DNA of 64,000 nt, taken from contig NC_079876.1 in the NCBI RefSeq assembly GCF_029227915.1, forward strand, positions 14,384,001 through 14,448,000. Direction: 5' to 3'. Origin of the DNA: Hydractinia symbiolongicarpus. Taxonomy: Eukaryota > Cnidaria > Hydrozoa > Anthoathecata > Hydractiniidae. Shown here piece after piece: positions 1 through 11,649 of the stretch (position 1 is its first letter; each line of letters starts with the position of its first letter). Both the position numbers and the translations under genes were made by a program. The notes below the pieces were generated by a model. That model ran no database searches and was not told where the DNA came from. It was given only the letters and a program-made list of their open reading frames with translations.

Positions 1-1350
1 TTAGACCGGAATAACTAAAGAATGAACAAAACACAATAAGATTGCATCAATTTGCACAAAAGGATTTATTTAACCGCCACTCCAAAAACACAGTCCTCTT
101 TAGCATCAGTATCAGGTAATGTTACGCAGTAAAAAGGCAAGCTGGGTAATTAATTCTTTATCGCTGGGAAGCCACCAGGTCACATGCATCCATGGCATCA
201 TAGGGGTGTGTAGCTTGGGAGAAAGAAGATTAAGGACGTTGCTTATTGAAAGAAACGGATAACCACATAAAGCGATAAGTTGGAACATAAGCTTAGTTGT
301 CTTGGTTAAGCGAATTCTCAGATACCTTTACCCTCCTTTTAAAAAAAATATTTTTTAAAGATTACAATTAACTTTAATTTTGTGCAAATTAAAGTAAACA
401 AAATTTTTATCCAAACAATAACATAACGTTTCTCACATGCGGGTAACAACAAAAGTTTATTAGACACAATGACGTCATTAACGCAAATTAAAAATGCGGT
501 ATGCCATCAAAAGAGTTCGTTCTATAACCAGCCATCCACTGTCCAGAAAAGAGGTGTGACAGAGGCTTAGAGATAGGAGGAGAATTATAAGTAGTAGCAC
601 AATTTTTTTAGTATGATTGCTAATTTGGCAGAAAAAAAAGGCAGGATGATAAAGAAATATTCCGTTAAGGTTTTGCTTGTGGTTTTGTTAATGTAATTGT
701 TACAATTGGGCAAAATAGTTTTGCAAACTGTTTGCGTGAAAGTTTACATCCTTTTAGAAAATCTTGAAGAATAAAGGAATACCTGAAAACCTAAGTTACG
801 CCCAAAAATGTTCGTACTATCGAAAAAAAAATATAATGTTTTTTATCTATATTACATTATAACACTCTTCCCTGTGTACAAATTAAAGTTCCTTTTCCTT
901 AAAATCAAAGACAGCATTGCAACTGCACCTCCGTCCAAGTAACTTCGTTACTCTATACAACAAATGAAAAAAAAATGCAGGAAGTAGCAATGCGGGAAAT
1001 ATGTACACGATGGATGATATTTTTAGGAATTTTTAACAGGGTAAAAACGCTTAATCCTAAATACTCTAATCGCAAGCAAGTGATTTGCAAATCTTTATTT
1101 TTAGAAACAAGTTGATCATTTGGAAAAAATTTAAATAGTTTCCTGGCGTCTAAGTTAATTTGAGATTTTTATTGCAATTCTTTTGCTGGGACTATTGACA
1201 TTTCATAATACCTTTTTGAGCCCAAAAACGATTATGTGTTATTGTATAACATCTAAAACTTCAAAGCGTGCTTTTAATACTTTATATCATGCTATATAAC
1301 CGGCCCTAATCAGGCACTGAATAGATTTTAGTATTTAAGTTACCATGTGT
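1..1350. other. Intergenic DNA, no gene seen
   Basis: AT-rich sequence with short homopolymer runs and stops in all frames. I see no coding exon, RNA gene or clear transposon terminus here. Confidence 0.5.
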
Positions 1351-1352
1351 TT

Positions 1353-1695
1353 AATAATAGCCGTATTCCGTCTGTATGTCCGTGCGTTTTTTTATCTTTT
1401 TGTTACGGAAGCACAAAATGCGGTATATGAAGGACGGGAGATCCTGTGGGTTAACAACTAGTCTCTTTAATAATAGCTGTATTCCGTCTGTGTATTCGGA
1501 GGTCTATTTGTCTCTTTGTTACTGAAGCACGAAGTGCGATATAAAGGACGAACGAACCCATGGATTTTTCCACGGGTTGACGACTAGTCTATATTATAAT
1601 ACCCGCATACGTCTGTCTGTCACACAAAACGGTACCGCAAGTAACGAGACGCACACAATGTTGTATAAAAGGGACGGGAAAACCGGGGCTACTAG
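1353..1695 (+). mobile_element. Head-to-tail cluster of three short Helitron-like non-autonomous units
   Basis: Three related units follow each other directly. Two boundaries read CTAG followed by TCT..., at 1458-1463 and 1584-1589, and a third CTAG precedes T at 1692-1696. Each unit starts with an AT-rich TCT[CA]T...AATA block and a TCTGTCTGT-like stretch. Each has a middle 'gaagcac(a/g)aa(a/g)tgcg(g/a)tat' and 'aaggacg', and ends in TTRACRACTAG. Before the second CTAG lies a hairpin, CCCATGG-ATTTTT-CCACGGG. A 5' TC, a 3' hairpin about 8-12 nt before CTAG, and a following T are the hallmarks of Helitron ends. Complete units are 1462-1587 (126 bp) and 1588-1695 (108 bp); the first has lost its 5' TC. 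They have no coding capacity. Confidence 0.65.
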
Positions 1696-1699
1696 TATT

Positions 1700-4600
1700 T
1701 CCCAAATATGAAAGCTAAAAAAGCTTCATCCATAAGATGATTTAGGTCACATGACAAGCGTTTCTGTATTATTGATAAGGTTACTAGTTTCTACATGAAT
1801 AGAACCTAAAGCATAGACTGCAATGTCAAACGGACACTGCTTCTGGAATCGTTTATATCAGTCAGTTCTATTTTGGATTTATTCGAACTTTTTTGTTTTC
1901 TTACGTTAAAACAACGGTTATTATCATATCGAAATATTTTTATTTTTATTTTCACTTGTTGTGCCCCAGTTCAAAACAAAAGCAATATTTAAAACTAAGG
2001 TATTTTCAAGAATCTGCTACCATGTCAGCAACGCCCGAAATTCAGAAATAAAGATCTCCTTCAAAATAGGCAATGAAAAAAAAAAAGATTTTCCATTGGC
2101 AACAAAATTTTTGGTTGTCCATTTAAAGCGCGAACCGGTTTGTGCGTCAGGCGAGCAAGCTAGAGCAATGCTAGAAATGAATCCTCAAGGACGGTAAACT
2201 TCATGTTTTCTATATATTTACCTACTATAACTTTGACGAATCACTTATCCTGCTAACTACAGTTCCAATGGAATTATGTCTTAAAACAAAACACCTCTAT
2301 AAAAAATTTATGTGCTGTAAACTCCCCTAAAAAGCTGTTACGTATAAGTCAAATGGACAGATAAACATTAAAGCGAAATGTACCTAGCTGTTATTAATGG
2401 ACACGAAAACAAAGTATGCAAACACTTATAACATCTACAAGCATCTGAAAGAGTGGATGTACAACAACGCGTGCAAGCATAAAGTACATCACCTGGGTCA
2501 AGTATGGCAACTATAATACTATATATATATATATGTCCTATATATACTATATATCTCTCTTTTAGTTTACATTTTTTTAATAAATCCTTAGGTAAAAAGT
2601 TTGATTAACATATAATGTATACTTACAGATAATGTTTATATCCAAAACTTCCATTTCATGAATATAATTTAAAATATGAAAAGCTATAGAAGATTTTAAG
2701 TAAAGAAAAGGAGAAAAGCTTGGGAAAGAATATATGGTAAATATACATAAACAAAAAGTGTGATTAAAAATATACTTTTAAACATAAATCCTCTTCTACT
2801 ATGAGAGCAATTTCTTAGTTAAGTTGCTCAAATTACTATAATTCCTTTTACACGAACAATCGTTTCAAATATTCATTTATCTTGGCACAGAATTGAAAAA
2901 GCTTGATATATCAGTAGGCTGTTTGATAGACTTTAAGTTGGCGAAAGTTATATAAAAAAACAGGTAAAATTATTACTTCCCTTGCCAAAAATGTTCTGAT
3001 GTCAATGTTCAAAACTGTAAGAAAATTTTGTAACATGTTGTGAAAGATATTCTGCTAACTGTATTAAACTTGAATGATGTTACAGTAATAATTTGACCCT
3101 TTTTGTCTCAAAAACTGCCTTCTTTCTTAAAAACATGGAGTTTGACCACACCTGATTAAAATTGTTAACAAATTGTACTCCCCATGCGTCTTCAGAAATC
3201 ATTTGCCGTTTTATTGTTCTTACCCCGTTACGATAAGGCCGGCTAAATTTTTTTTTTTACCAAAAAAAAAAAACAAAAAAAAACAAATAGATATAAAAGT
3301 GACAAACAGTGCGTTACAAATTTAAAGTCCACAGGATGATGAGACGTCATTAACTTTATTTTACTACATTCTCGCTTGTTAGACTTCTTAACCTTAGAAT
3401 AATGTAACAGTGTTATTACTAACCGCATATGCATGCGTGGAATGGAATAAAACAGAAGTGATGGTAAATTTTAAATGAAATAAAAATCAGAAACTTTTTA
3501 TTTTTAGAATCTGATTTGCGAAGAATCGGATATTCTAATTAGTTAAAGGTTAAATTCGTCGCTCAAAAAATATGCAAAAAAACTTTAAACATTCGAACAT
3601 GATTCAACATGTGAACACCGTGTTTAATTTTTCTTTTCTTTTCTAGATTACAAATTCAGACAATTATCTTGTAGAATACATTCATAAACTTCGGCTGAAT
3701 ATGTTTAAAGAAAACCCCCGTCTCTATTAAAAATACTAAATAGACCAGCTTGCTACTCAAGCAAGTATGTAGAGAAGACAATATAAGTTTTTAGAAAAGT
3801 GAAAAAAAATTTCATTTGTCTGCAAGACATCAAAAGAACCTGTTAATCTCACATTCTTGTCCACCATTCTTGTAAGCATGAACTGAAAAAAGAACTGGTT
3901 TTATAAAACGCAACACGTGTACACAGGGGGAAAGTTGTAAGATAAAAGAAATGCAATTTTTATATATAGTAATCAGGATGCTTGTATCAAATAAAATTAT
4001 TCCCTCACAAATTGTTTCATCCATCGGAGCACCATGATATACTCTGTAACTAATTGAATGCAACAATAGCAACCGGTTCAATACTCGAAACCCAAAGGTT
4101 CAATCTCAGAAAAATTTGGGCACAATAATCATAAAATAGAAAAAAATTTAGACTGAATTTTGATGTTGTTTTTTCTATTATTAAGAACAGGATAAGAACA
4201 TAAAAGGCTAAAAAAGCTTTAAATGTAAGAACATTCAGCTTCACGTCAGGTTTTATTGGTTCTCAGAAAAACGCATGTATAACTATGTTGAAACAAGTAG
4301 CTATGCCTCTAGAGGCATTTTTTAATTGAAAAGGGCATGCAAAATGCTAGCTTGACATCCTGACCTTTTTTAGAGCTGTCTTGTTTTTGATAATGTTAAG
4401 GGTGAAATTACATGATTAGAAATTCCTAAAACTGTTGCTTTGAAATAAATCTAAGTAGCTAAACAGTGTTTGGAGCAAAGCACAAAAATTTTAATGTTAA
4501 TATGTGAAATTGATTTTTGAGATTGAATGCGCGTGACTTCTACAAATTGCATGACACTTGACAGCTCTACTATTTATGCATAGCTATCTTATATAATAAG

Positions 4601-6110
4601 CATTAATATAAATATACAAGGTAAAACTTAAGTATTGCCTTAAATTGAAAAAATTCTAAAAATCACAGGGTTTATCACATTTTTTCCTTGTCCAGACACT
4701 TTTCATGTCGTTAAGTGGCCCTAAATTAACTGAAAATAATTTAATTTGACCTCAATTCTCCAGTCTATTACGACTTTAAGTATTTCATCTCAAGCTTTTA
4801 GGACCTTCTTAATTTATCACCATTTATTTCAATGGCTAAAAAAAAATGCTTTAACTTGCTTATTGTTCTTGGTTGGGAGAAAACTACATTACATCAAATT
4901 TTACGCAAAGAAACCATGGTCAAGCAGCTCGCGTATTATTAAATTTAAAACCAATAGACACTTAGATAGACCTTGGAGAAAAGAATAGAATCGTGGCTCT
5001 TTAAACTTCACCTTGTTCTCCTTCTTCATTTCTATTCTTCTACGACTCTAATATAGAAACGGCTTAGGTGGCAAACCATTAAATCAGTTTGTCAGCTATA
5101 ACTTAAACCTCTTACTAAAAGTACTGCTTTAGCATAAAAGAAATTCTAATCATCACAGGGTACTATACTTTGTCTATGATTTGATTACTTTGTCTACTTT
5201 GTCTATCTTTTTTTAAAAAAAGTTTGTAACAAGCAAGTAGAAAGACTCTTCAAGAAACAAACTGTTGGTTATATCTTAATGTTGGAACACATTTAAATTG
5301 TAAATTCCACATCATGCTATTTTTGAGATGTTGAATGAACTTAAACTAATGACTAAACTAAACTAATAGCGAACAAAGCGTTTTTAAGAACACACCTTAG
5401 CTTTCTCTTTTCATGTAGACATTTAATACTGCCATGAAAAAGTGGAATTGCAAGACTGACAATAATATAAAGGGTGTCGAGAAAAGATGAAAACTAAACA
5501 CCATCAAGAAGCTGAGCGTATTGAGAATACAATAGAACGTCTTTGATGGCCAATTCATCAAACACCAAGCTTCCGTATGCTGACAGGACCCGACACCGAC
5601 AAGTGTAAGATATAAAAGTGGTAATGAACAGGTTACCTCAAAATGGCAAATATAACCGCAATGAACATCCGAAAGCAATAAAATGGTTGTGTAAACCACA
5701 GTCAATCCCTTTTAGACATTCAAAGAATAAGACGACCAAAATTTATGGTTAGCTGCTTTTTATCATTTTGAGACTGGCGCCATGATCTGAGATCAATTTT
5801 GACATTTAAAGTTGCCTTGGATAATGCCTTCAATTGGCTCTGCGTCACAGACAGAAAACGTTACATTATGCCGTATTCCACATGTCTGTTTATTCACGGG
5901 AAAAATGTCGTGTTGCGGCCTCACAAAAATACGGTCTATTTTTACTATACGGAGGTAGCCATATAGCCAGCTCTGTGGTCTTATTGTATTTTTGTTTAAA
6001 ATTGTAAGTTACCTAAGTTACTATAGATCTTCCTCCAATAAGTCAATTATTTTTGGAGCAAAACTGCGCTAATATCTCTCCTCAAAACGTTGATGTAATT
6101 GAAAATCCTT
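1700..6110. other. Intergenic DNA, no gene supported
   Basis: AT-rich, with a short (TA)n tract near 2517-2560 and poly-A/T runs near 3248-3290. The longest minus-strand frame (5397-5705) is rich in hydrophobic residues and vaguely resembles part of a seven-helix receptor. It lacks an ATG start and splice context, so I do not call a gene. A degenerate Helitron-like 5' end may lie near 5840-5950. Confidence 0.45.
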
Positions 6111-6119
6111 TTTCTCGAT

Positions 6120-6496
6120 TCCAAAATGATTTGGATATTATCGGTGCCAGAAGAAGGGACGAACATGCTCAATGTGAAGGAGACATTAAACTGTAGAGCA
6201 AGCCTGGCATCAAAGGGAAGAGAAAGGTGTGCATCAAAATTTAAGACGTGCTAATAAGAAGCTGAACATAGAACAAGCTAGGCCTCCACATTTACCGAAT
6301 TTAGCTGCAGTTTACAATGTCTTACCTCCTACTTCCTCCTGGTGAGTTCAATATTGTGTGTGAGCATTGTGAAGCTGTTAAATTTATGAATAAAAATCAT
6401 TTTAAGTGCCAGAATGACAAAGTGGCCTTGGCTTCCTTATCACAATTTCCTTCTCATATATGTGAATTGTTAAGCAGCAGTTCTACCCAAGGTTAA
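6120..6496 (+). pseudogene. Relic of a Helitron Rep/helicase N-terminal region
   Basis: The frame at 6353-6496 encodes about 47 residues containing CEHCEAVKF, FKCQND, KVAL and CELL. These match in order the short cysteine-rich segment near the N terminus of Helitron Rep-helicase proteins: C-x2-C-x-A-x2-F, then a C...GKV-like turn, then a Leu-rich ELL segment. Upstream, 6120-6350 has related but stop-interrupted reading, including an 'RRRDEHAQC' stretch. No Rep nuclease HUH motif or helicase follows, so this is a decayed fragment. It suggests that autonomous Helitrons once existed in this genome, consistent with the many short Helitron-like ends in the window. The assignment rests on my recall of the motif spacing. 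Confidence 0.55.
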
Positions 6497-6662
6497 CAGT
6501 TGCGTAAGTAGATGAGAGTGTACAATGATGCGTCTAATTTTGCTTCTTTGTGAGTTAACATTAGACCAGCGCCAGGTAATAGGCCTTCTTGTTTTATAAT
6601 ATCTGATCAATAGTTAGTCCTCAGGTATAGTGCGTTATTGCTTGATTGATACAAAAAACAAG

Positions 6663-7125
6663 TTAGTATGAAAAAATCCGATGGTTTGATTGGTTTACGG
6701 CTTATTGAAACAGGGCTATGTATGGAGCAGTACTAACCGGTTTGGGAAGCCATAATTAAAGTGGTAACATAAAAATGTAAACAAATAAAAACATTTCCAT
6801 AGCACACAAAAAATGTAAAAGTAGCTCACTTAAAACCATTTCTTCGTTACAATTCATATAAACAATGATTCGAATTTGTTTTGTGAACGTATAAAAGTTT
6901 AAAATCGAACGATCTTAAATTCCAAACATGCGTTTTTATTCTTCCTTAGTGGCTTGGGAATAGAAACTTAAAAAAATAGGAATGCTTTTTTTCAAATAAG
7001 ATGCAGTCAGGACTCGGTCAGGGCACAGACCTCGCAAGCTCGGTCCGTACTTTTTAACTTGGGCTTTGTATTTTACAGTACAACATCAAAACCGGTCGAT
7101 ATCCGTTTATTATTACCTTTCTTAA
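6663..7125 (+). repeat. Dispersed repeat, inverted relative to 11140-11645
   Basis: The block around 6663-6930 (including 'aaaaaatccgatg', 'actaaccggttt', 'gcacacaaaaaatgta' and 'aaatcgaacgatc') reappears as its reverse complement at about 11390-11645. The block at about 7060-7120 ('gtattttacagtac', 'aaaaccggtc') reappears as its reverse complement at about 11146-11195. The order is preserved under inversion, so these are two copies of one roughly 500-bp element in opposite orientation. It has no coding capacity and no recognised superfamily. Confidence 0.7.
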
Positions 7126-7129
7126 TGAA

Positions 7130-9160
7130 TTACCTCGTTTCAGTCGATTATACATTGTTAAGGCTGCGAATGCATTAAACATGCGTATTGGTAGTCAGAC
7201 ATATGGTGATTGTCATTGTGAAAAAATGCAGATAATTTAAGATGTTTTTTACATGGATTCTCCATATACTGAAGCTTATATGTGGTTATAGAAAATATGG
7301 TTAAATATGGATAAAATATGGCTAAGAACGTGAAGAAACAGCCAGAGCAGTATCAGAAACCAGGCAAATTTCTGTTGTAATTATGGTAATGCTTAAGGGT
7401 GATAATTGTAGAAGGTAAAATTCATTATATAATGCATAACGTTTATCGTGCAATATTATTCTATGCCATGCCTAAATTTGCAGATCTTTGTACATCAATA
7501 ACTATTAAATTAATGCTTTGGTTCAAAGCTGGCTACAATGAAGTTAAAAATTATCCAATACTTTTGGCCCTGTGATACCCTCTTGGCAAAAATGTGACCC
7601 CTGCGGGAACCATAAAAGCCGCATCTGTATGTGTAACACGGTTTAGCTCCTGTTAAGCACTTAACGCTGGTGTCCAATTCTTAATTGCTGGTGTCTTAAC
7701 TGGGAGTTTCGATATGCTTATAGTCTTATTCTGTCTGTTTGTATGCAATATGGTACCACAGCAGTACGAGCTTGTTTTTTATCTTTTCAAAATTTTAAAT
7801 AAAAAATTAATACCTATTAAAAAATGAAAACAAGAATTAAAAAGCTTAAATTTGACTACGCCATTTTAAAAATGAATCGCCTTACGCCTTACGCCTTATG
7901 ATTTGTTATTTGATTACCACAACCTTTTTTAGCGATGACAGCATACCTGGTGGTCGAAGTAACATAGCTGTGCCCATTTTGAAAAAGGTTGGCATGTCAT
8001 TTTTTGTTTTCTAAAATCTTCGTTCTTCTCGAAATTTAGCGTATTTCTTATCGGCATTCAAATAAACATTGCTTTCGTCAGAGGTATTTGCTTAAAGTTG
8101 TAAATATTTTTAAAATGGCATAATTAATCAGGAGAGCCAATAGCAGCACATGGTTTTTGAAAGTTAATGGTAAGAAGAAATATCTGTCAACGAAATAGCT
8201 ACCCCCCGGAAATGTATGACATGTTTTATAAGAATTTTTTTTTACCACGATAAGTCATATAGCAATGGGGGAAAAGTCACAAAAATTCAGAACGATTCAA
8301 TAAGATAAGAAAGTTTCTCAAAAACATGAGGGTAAGAGAAGGGGTGGGGGGTATAATGGCTTTCCCCCCATAATAATAGGGTTAAATTTCTTTGCATAAA
8401 TTATCATAACCTGATGTAGACTTTGTTTTGAATTACAATAGAACTGCTACTAAAATACGTGCATGTGTGAGTGGTTGTATAAAAGTGCCTTCACACCTTC
8501 TTCCTCGCCCACGAAATACGTGCAAGAAAAAACTAACCACTGCAATAATTAACAAGCAGACATGTTATAAAAATAGTCCTGTTATACTAAATTAGCACAG
8601 ACAGCACCACATATAACATCATAGATAACAAACAATAACTGTTTAATACATCCATATAATCCAAGAAACTCAAATATTTAACGGTAAAACAGCGTCTTGT
8701 TTTGAAAGTAATCACATGAAGATATATAGCATTGCTGACACTATTCATGGAGGATGTTGCAATCTAGCGATTGCAATAAATTGGTCACGCGAATGCTTTT
8801 AACATAAAAAGTAAATGAAAAGAAAGAATATTGATTGTGACTTTCAGAAAAAAACATAGTTGATTCCAAAATAAACAAGAAGCCCTGGGGGCTCTAAGAA
8901 TTTCCGCTCGCTACCAAAGCATTTGATGACAACCTGCTATTTCGTTGTGTTATCGTGTCAAACATTCGAAGAGTTTTGGTGCATGAAGCTCTGAAGATAA
9001 ACCACACAAGTGACATTAAATCTTACAACAAACGCAAACAAAACGAAACGTGTCATAATAAACTCACATTATGAAAGAAATTGCTAGCAAAAAATACAGC
9101 CTATTCATCATGGTTGAAAGTCTTGCGATTGAAACGTTTATGGTCTTAAACGGCATTTAT
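7130..9160. other. Intergenic DNA, no gene seen
   Basis: AT-rich, with a short G-rich patch near 8335-8370 and a possible decayed Helitron-like 5' end near 7705-7760 (TCTGTCTG stretch). I see no exon or RNA gene. Confidence 0.45.
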
Positions 9161-9176
9161 TTGAAAAAAAAAAAAA

Positions 9177-9806
9177 ATTTTGATGTGACCATCATGTTCA
9201 GCATACTTTTTTTAGTAACTGTGCCAATCTTTGTTGAAAACAAAGTAGTTTTAATTTTTGGACAAATTTTGGCCTAAAATGACATTTAGGTGACAAAAAA
9301 TCAAACTTTTGTATCACCATCATTTTCAGCATACTTTATTTGTTAACTGTGCCAAATTTTGTCAAAAATAAAGGAGTTTTAATTTTTGGACTAATTTTGG
9401 CCTGAAGTGACATTTAGGTGACACAAATCAAAATTTTGATATCACCATCATGTTCAGCATACCTTATTTGTTAACTGTGCAAAATTTTGTCGAAAATAAA
9501 GGAGTTTTAATTTTTGGACAAATTTTGGCCTAAAATGACATTTAGGTGACAAAAAATCAAACTTTTGTATTACCATCATTTTCAGCATACTTTATTTGTT
9601 AACTGTGCCAAACTTGACCGAAAATAAAGTAGTTTTAATTTTTCGACAAATTTTGGCCTGAAATGACATTTAGGTGACAAAAAATCAAACTTTTGATGTC
9701 ACCATTATGTTCAGCATACTTTTTTTGTTAACTTTGCCAATTTTTGTGAAAAGGAAGTAGTTTTAATTTTTGGACCAATTTTGGCCTAAAACGTCATTTG
9801 GATGAC
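9177..9806 (+). repeat. Tandem array, period about 128 bp, about 5 copies
   Basis: The sub-motif 'ttcagcatac' recurs with its GCATAC at 9201, 9329, 9457, 9585 and 9714, a spacing of 128-129 bp. Each unit also carries 'gttttaatttttggac', 'attttggcct' and 'gacatttaggtgac'. Units differ by scattered substitutions and 1-2 nt indels, and the outer units are less similar. The reading frames over the array are by-products of the repeat; nothing suggests protein coding. This is a minisatellite-like array. Confidence 0.9.
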
Positions 9807-9809
9807 TTC

Positions 9810-11130
9810 CCAGTACTTAGGGAGTTTGGGTACGAAGTTTAAATCTAACGTTGCAATTGACCATTTGGGAAAGGGTTGGTTAGTCAGTCATACTAATACT
9901 ATCCTCCTCTCAGAGGAACGTGAAATCCCAAGGTCGATATTTTCTCAAAAAACGACGGTTTTAAAGAATTTCCTACGCCTTCGGGCGTGGAAATTCAATT
10001 AGTAGCTGGTATCATATTCTGTTGTAACACAATATGATCACATGTGAGACTCATTATTGACCATTTTGAGGTATAATTTTCAATTCCCTTTAATAGTATT
10101 TCTTATCCTGTTTATTGCTCTTGAATTTATTTGAATTTATTAATAAGTAAAATCCTGAAAGAACTTCTTTTAATTATAAAGGTGTGTTAATACAACTATT
10201 AAAAAAGTCGCAAGCCTGTCAAACAATTCAGGGATAGAGACTTTTCTATTCAGCCCAAAGTTTTTGCCTGTCAAACTTATAAAAAAGACGTATCAACTTT
10301 TATCGAAATTGGAACCTGCACAAATTAACAGTTCATGTGTAAATAGTTAAAATGTCATTCAAAGTATAAAAATAATAAAAAATAATTTCAAGTATATAGC
10401 ACGCCCTTACGTAATGTCTGACTGTAATCGGTAGTAGAGCTGAAGGTTTTGATAGAACGGCGTATTTAATTTTGACAATTATGCATTCATCGAATATTTA
10501 ATTATCCAAGATTCAAGAAGATGAAGGAGAACAACGGCAACCATTAACTATAAACTATCGTACTACCTTTATGTTCGAGAGTTCTAACGGGACACAAAGT
10601 TATAATAGCTGATACACACATAGATTGACTCATATATCAGCTGATAAAGCACATATATCAGCATATGCCTATTGGATCAAAAGGCCCCAAAACAAGTTTG
10701 TTTTTTCCTATTTTCTACCTTCAAGTAAAAACATTGTGACAATAAGAAAACCAACTCTGTGTGCAAACGAAAATGTACATATCAAACACATCAAGAGCTA
10801 AAGGCAAAACCACCTTTAACGATAAGCTGATCAAAGTTTGCAGAACTTATTTCAGACCAGGCCCCGTTGCAATCGGGGAGAAAATTGTGTTCATTAATTC
10901 TCGTACTTTACCTGATAAAGTGCATTGTGATTAAATTAGGTGGTAGCCCGTACAAAATTCTGCGAGAGGTTTATTACTCGTCGTGCATATTTTCTGCATC
11001 GCTATTTCAAGCATTAGCATGAACTAATGAAATTTACTTAGGGAAAGGATTATTATCATTGCAGGTGAAAATATAATTGCGCTTTTGATTACAAAGCCGT
11101 AATTTTGAAATTGTCTCACAGACTGATCGT
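9810..11130. other. Intergenic DNA; fragment of a repeat also found near 21.2 kb
   Basis: No gene seen. The stretch of about 10978-11135 shares a series of motifs in the same order with about 21187-21320 ('tcgtgcat', 'aaatttact', 'aatataattgcg', 'ctcacagac'), so both are probably copies of one decayed element. Confidence 0.4.
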
Positions 11131-11139
11131 GAGTATTAT

Positions 11140-11645
11140 TTAACGGATACTGACCGGTTTTGATGTTGTACTGTAAAATACAAGACCCAAAGTCCTGTGC
11201 CCTTGAACGAGGGCATTGCATTTTACAGTACCACTTCAAAACCGGTCAGGATCCGATTTATTACGTGACTGCATCTGGTCTGCAAATAAATATTCCTTTG
11301 TGAGCATAACAACCAAAGCTATATTCAAGTTGCTAATCCCAAGACACCAAGCAAGAAAAAATGCATGTTCGATTTTGATACTTTTCGAATTCAAGATCGT
11401 TCGATTTTAAAAATTTGTAAATGCACAAAACAAATTCGAATCATTGTTTATGTGAATTGAAACGAAAAAGGTGGTTTTAAGTGACCCACTTTTACATTTT
11501 TTGTGTGCTATGAAAATGATTTTTATTTGTTTACGTTTTTGTGTTACCATTTTAATAATGGCTTCCAAAACCGGTTAGTTTGGCTATATACAAAGACCTC
11601 TTAAAATAAGCCGTAAATCAATTAAAACATCGGATTTTTTATTAC
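11140..11645 (-). repeat. Second copy of the 6663-7125 repeat, with an inner inverted repeat
   Basis: This is the reverse-complement copy of the repeat at 6663-7125. Its left end forms its own imperfect inverted repeat: about 11149-11193 pairs with about 11212-11256 ('gaccggttttga' against 'tcaaaaccggtc', 'tactgtaaaat' against 'attttacagta') around a loop of about 18 nt. Such terminal foldback is MITE-like, but I could not identify a target-site duplication. Confidence 0.65.
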
Positions 11646-11649
11646 TAAC

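Noticed and set aside
5397-5705. Minus-strand open frame of about 100 hydrophobic residues, loosely like part of a seven-helix receptor
   Set aside because: It has no ATG at the start, an upstream stop, no DRY or NPxxY motif and no splice sites in the right places. T-rich DNA often gives such hydrophobic readings.
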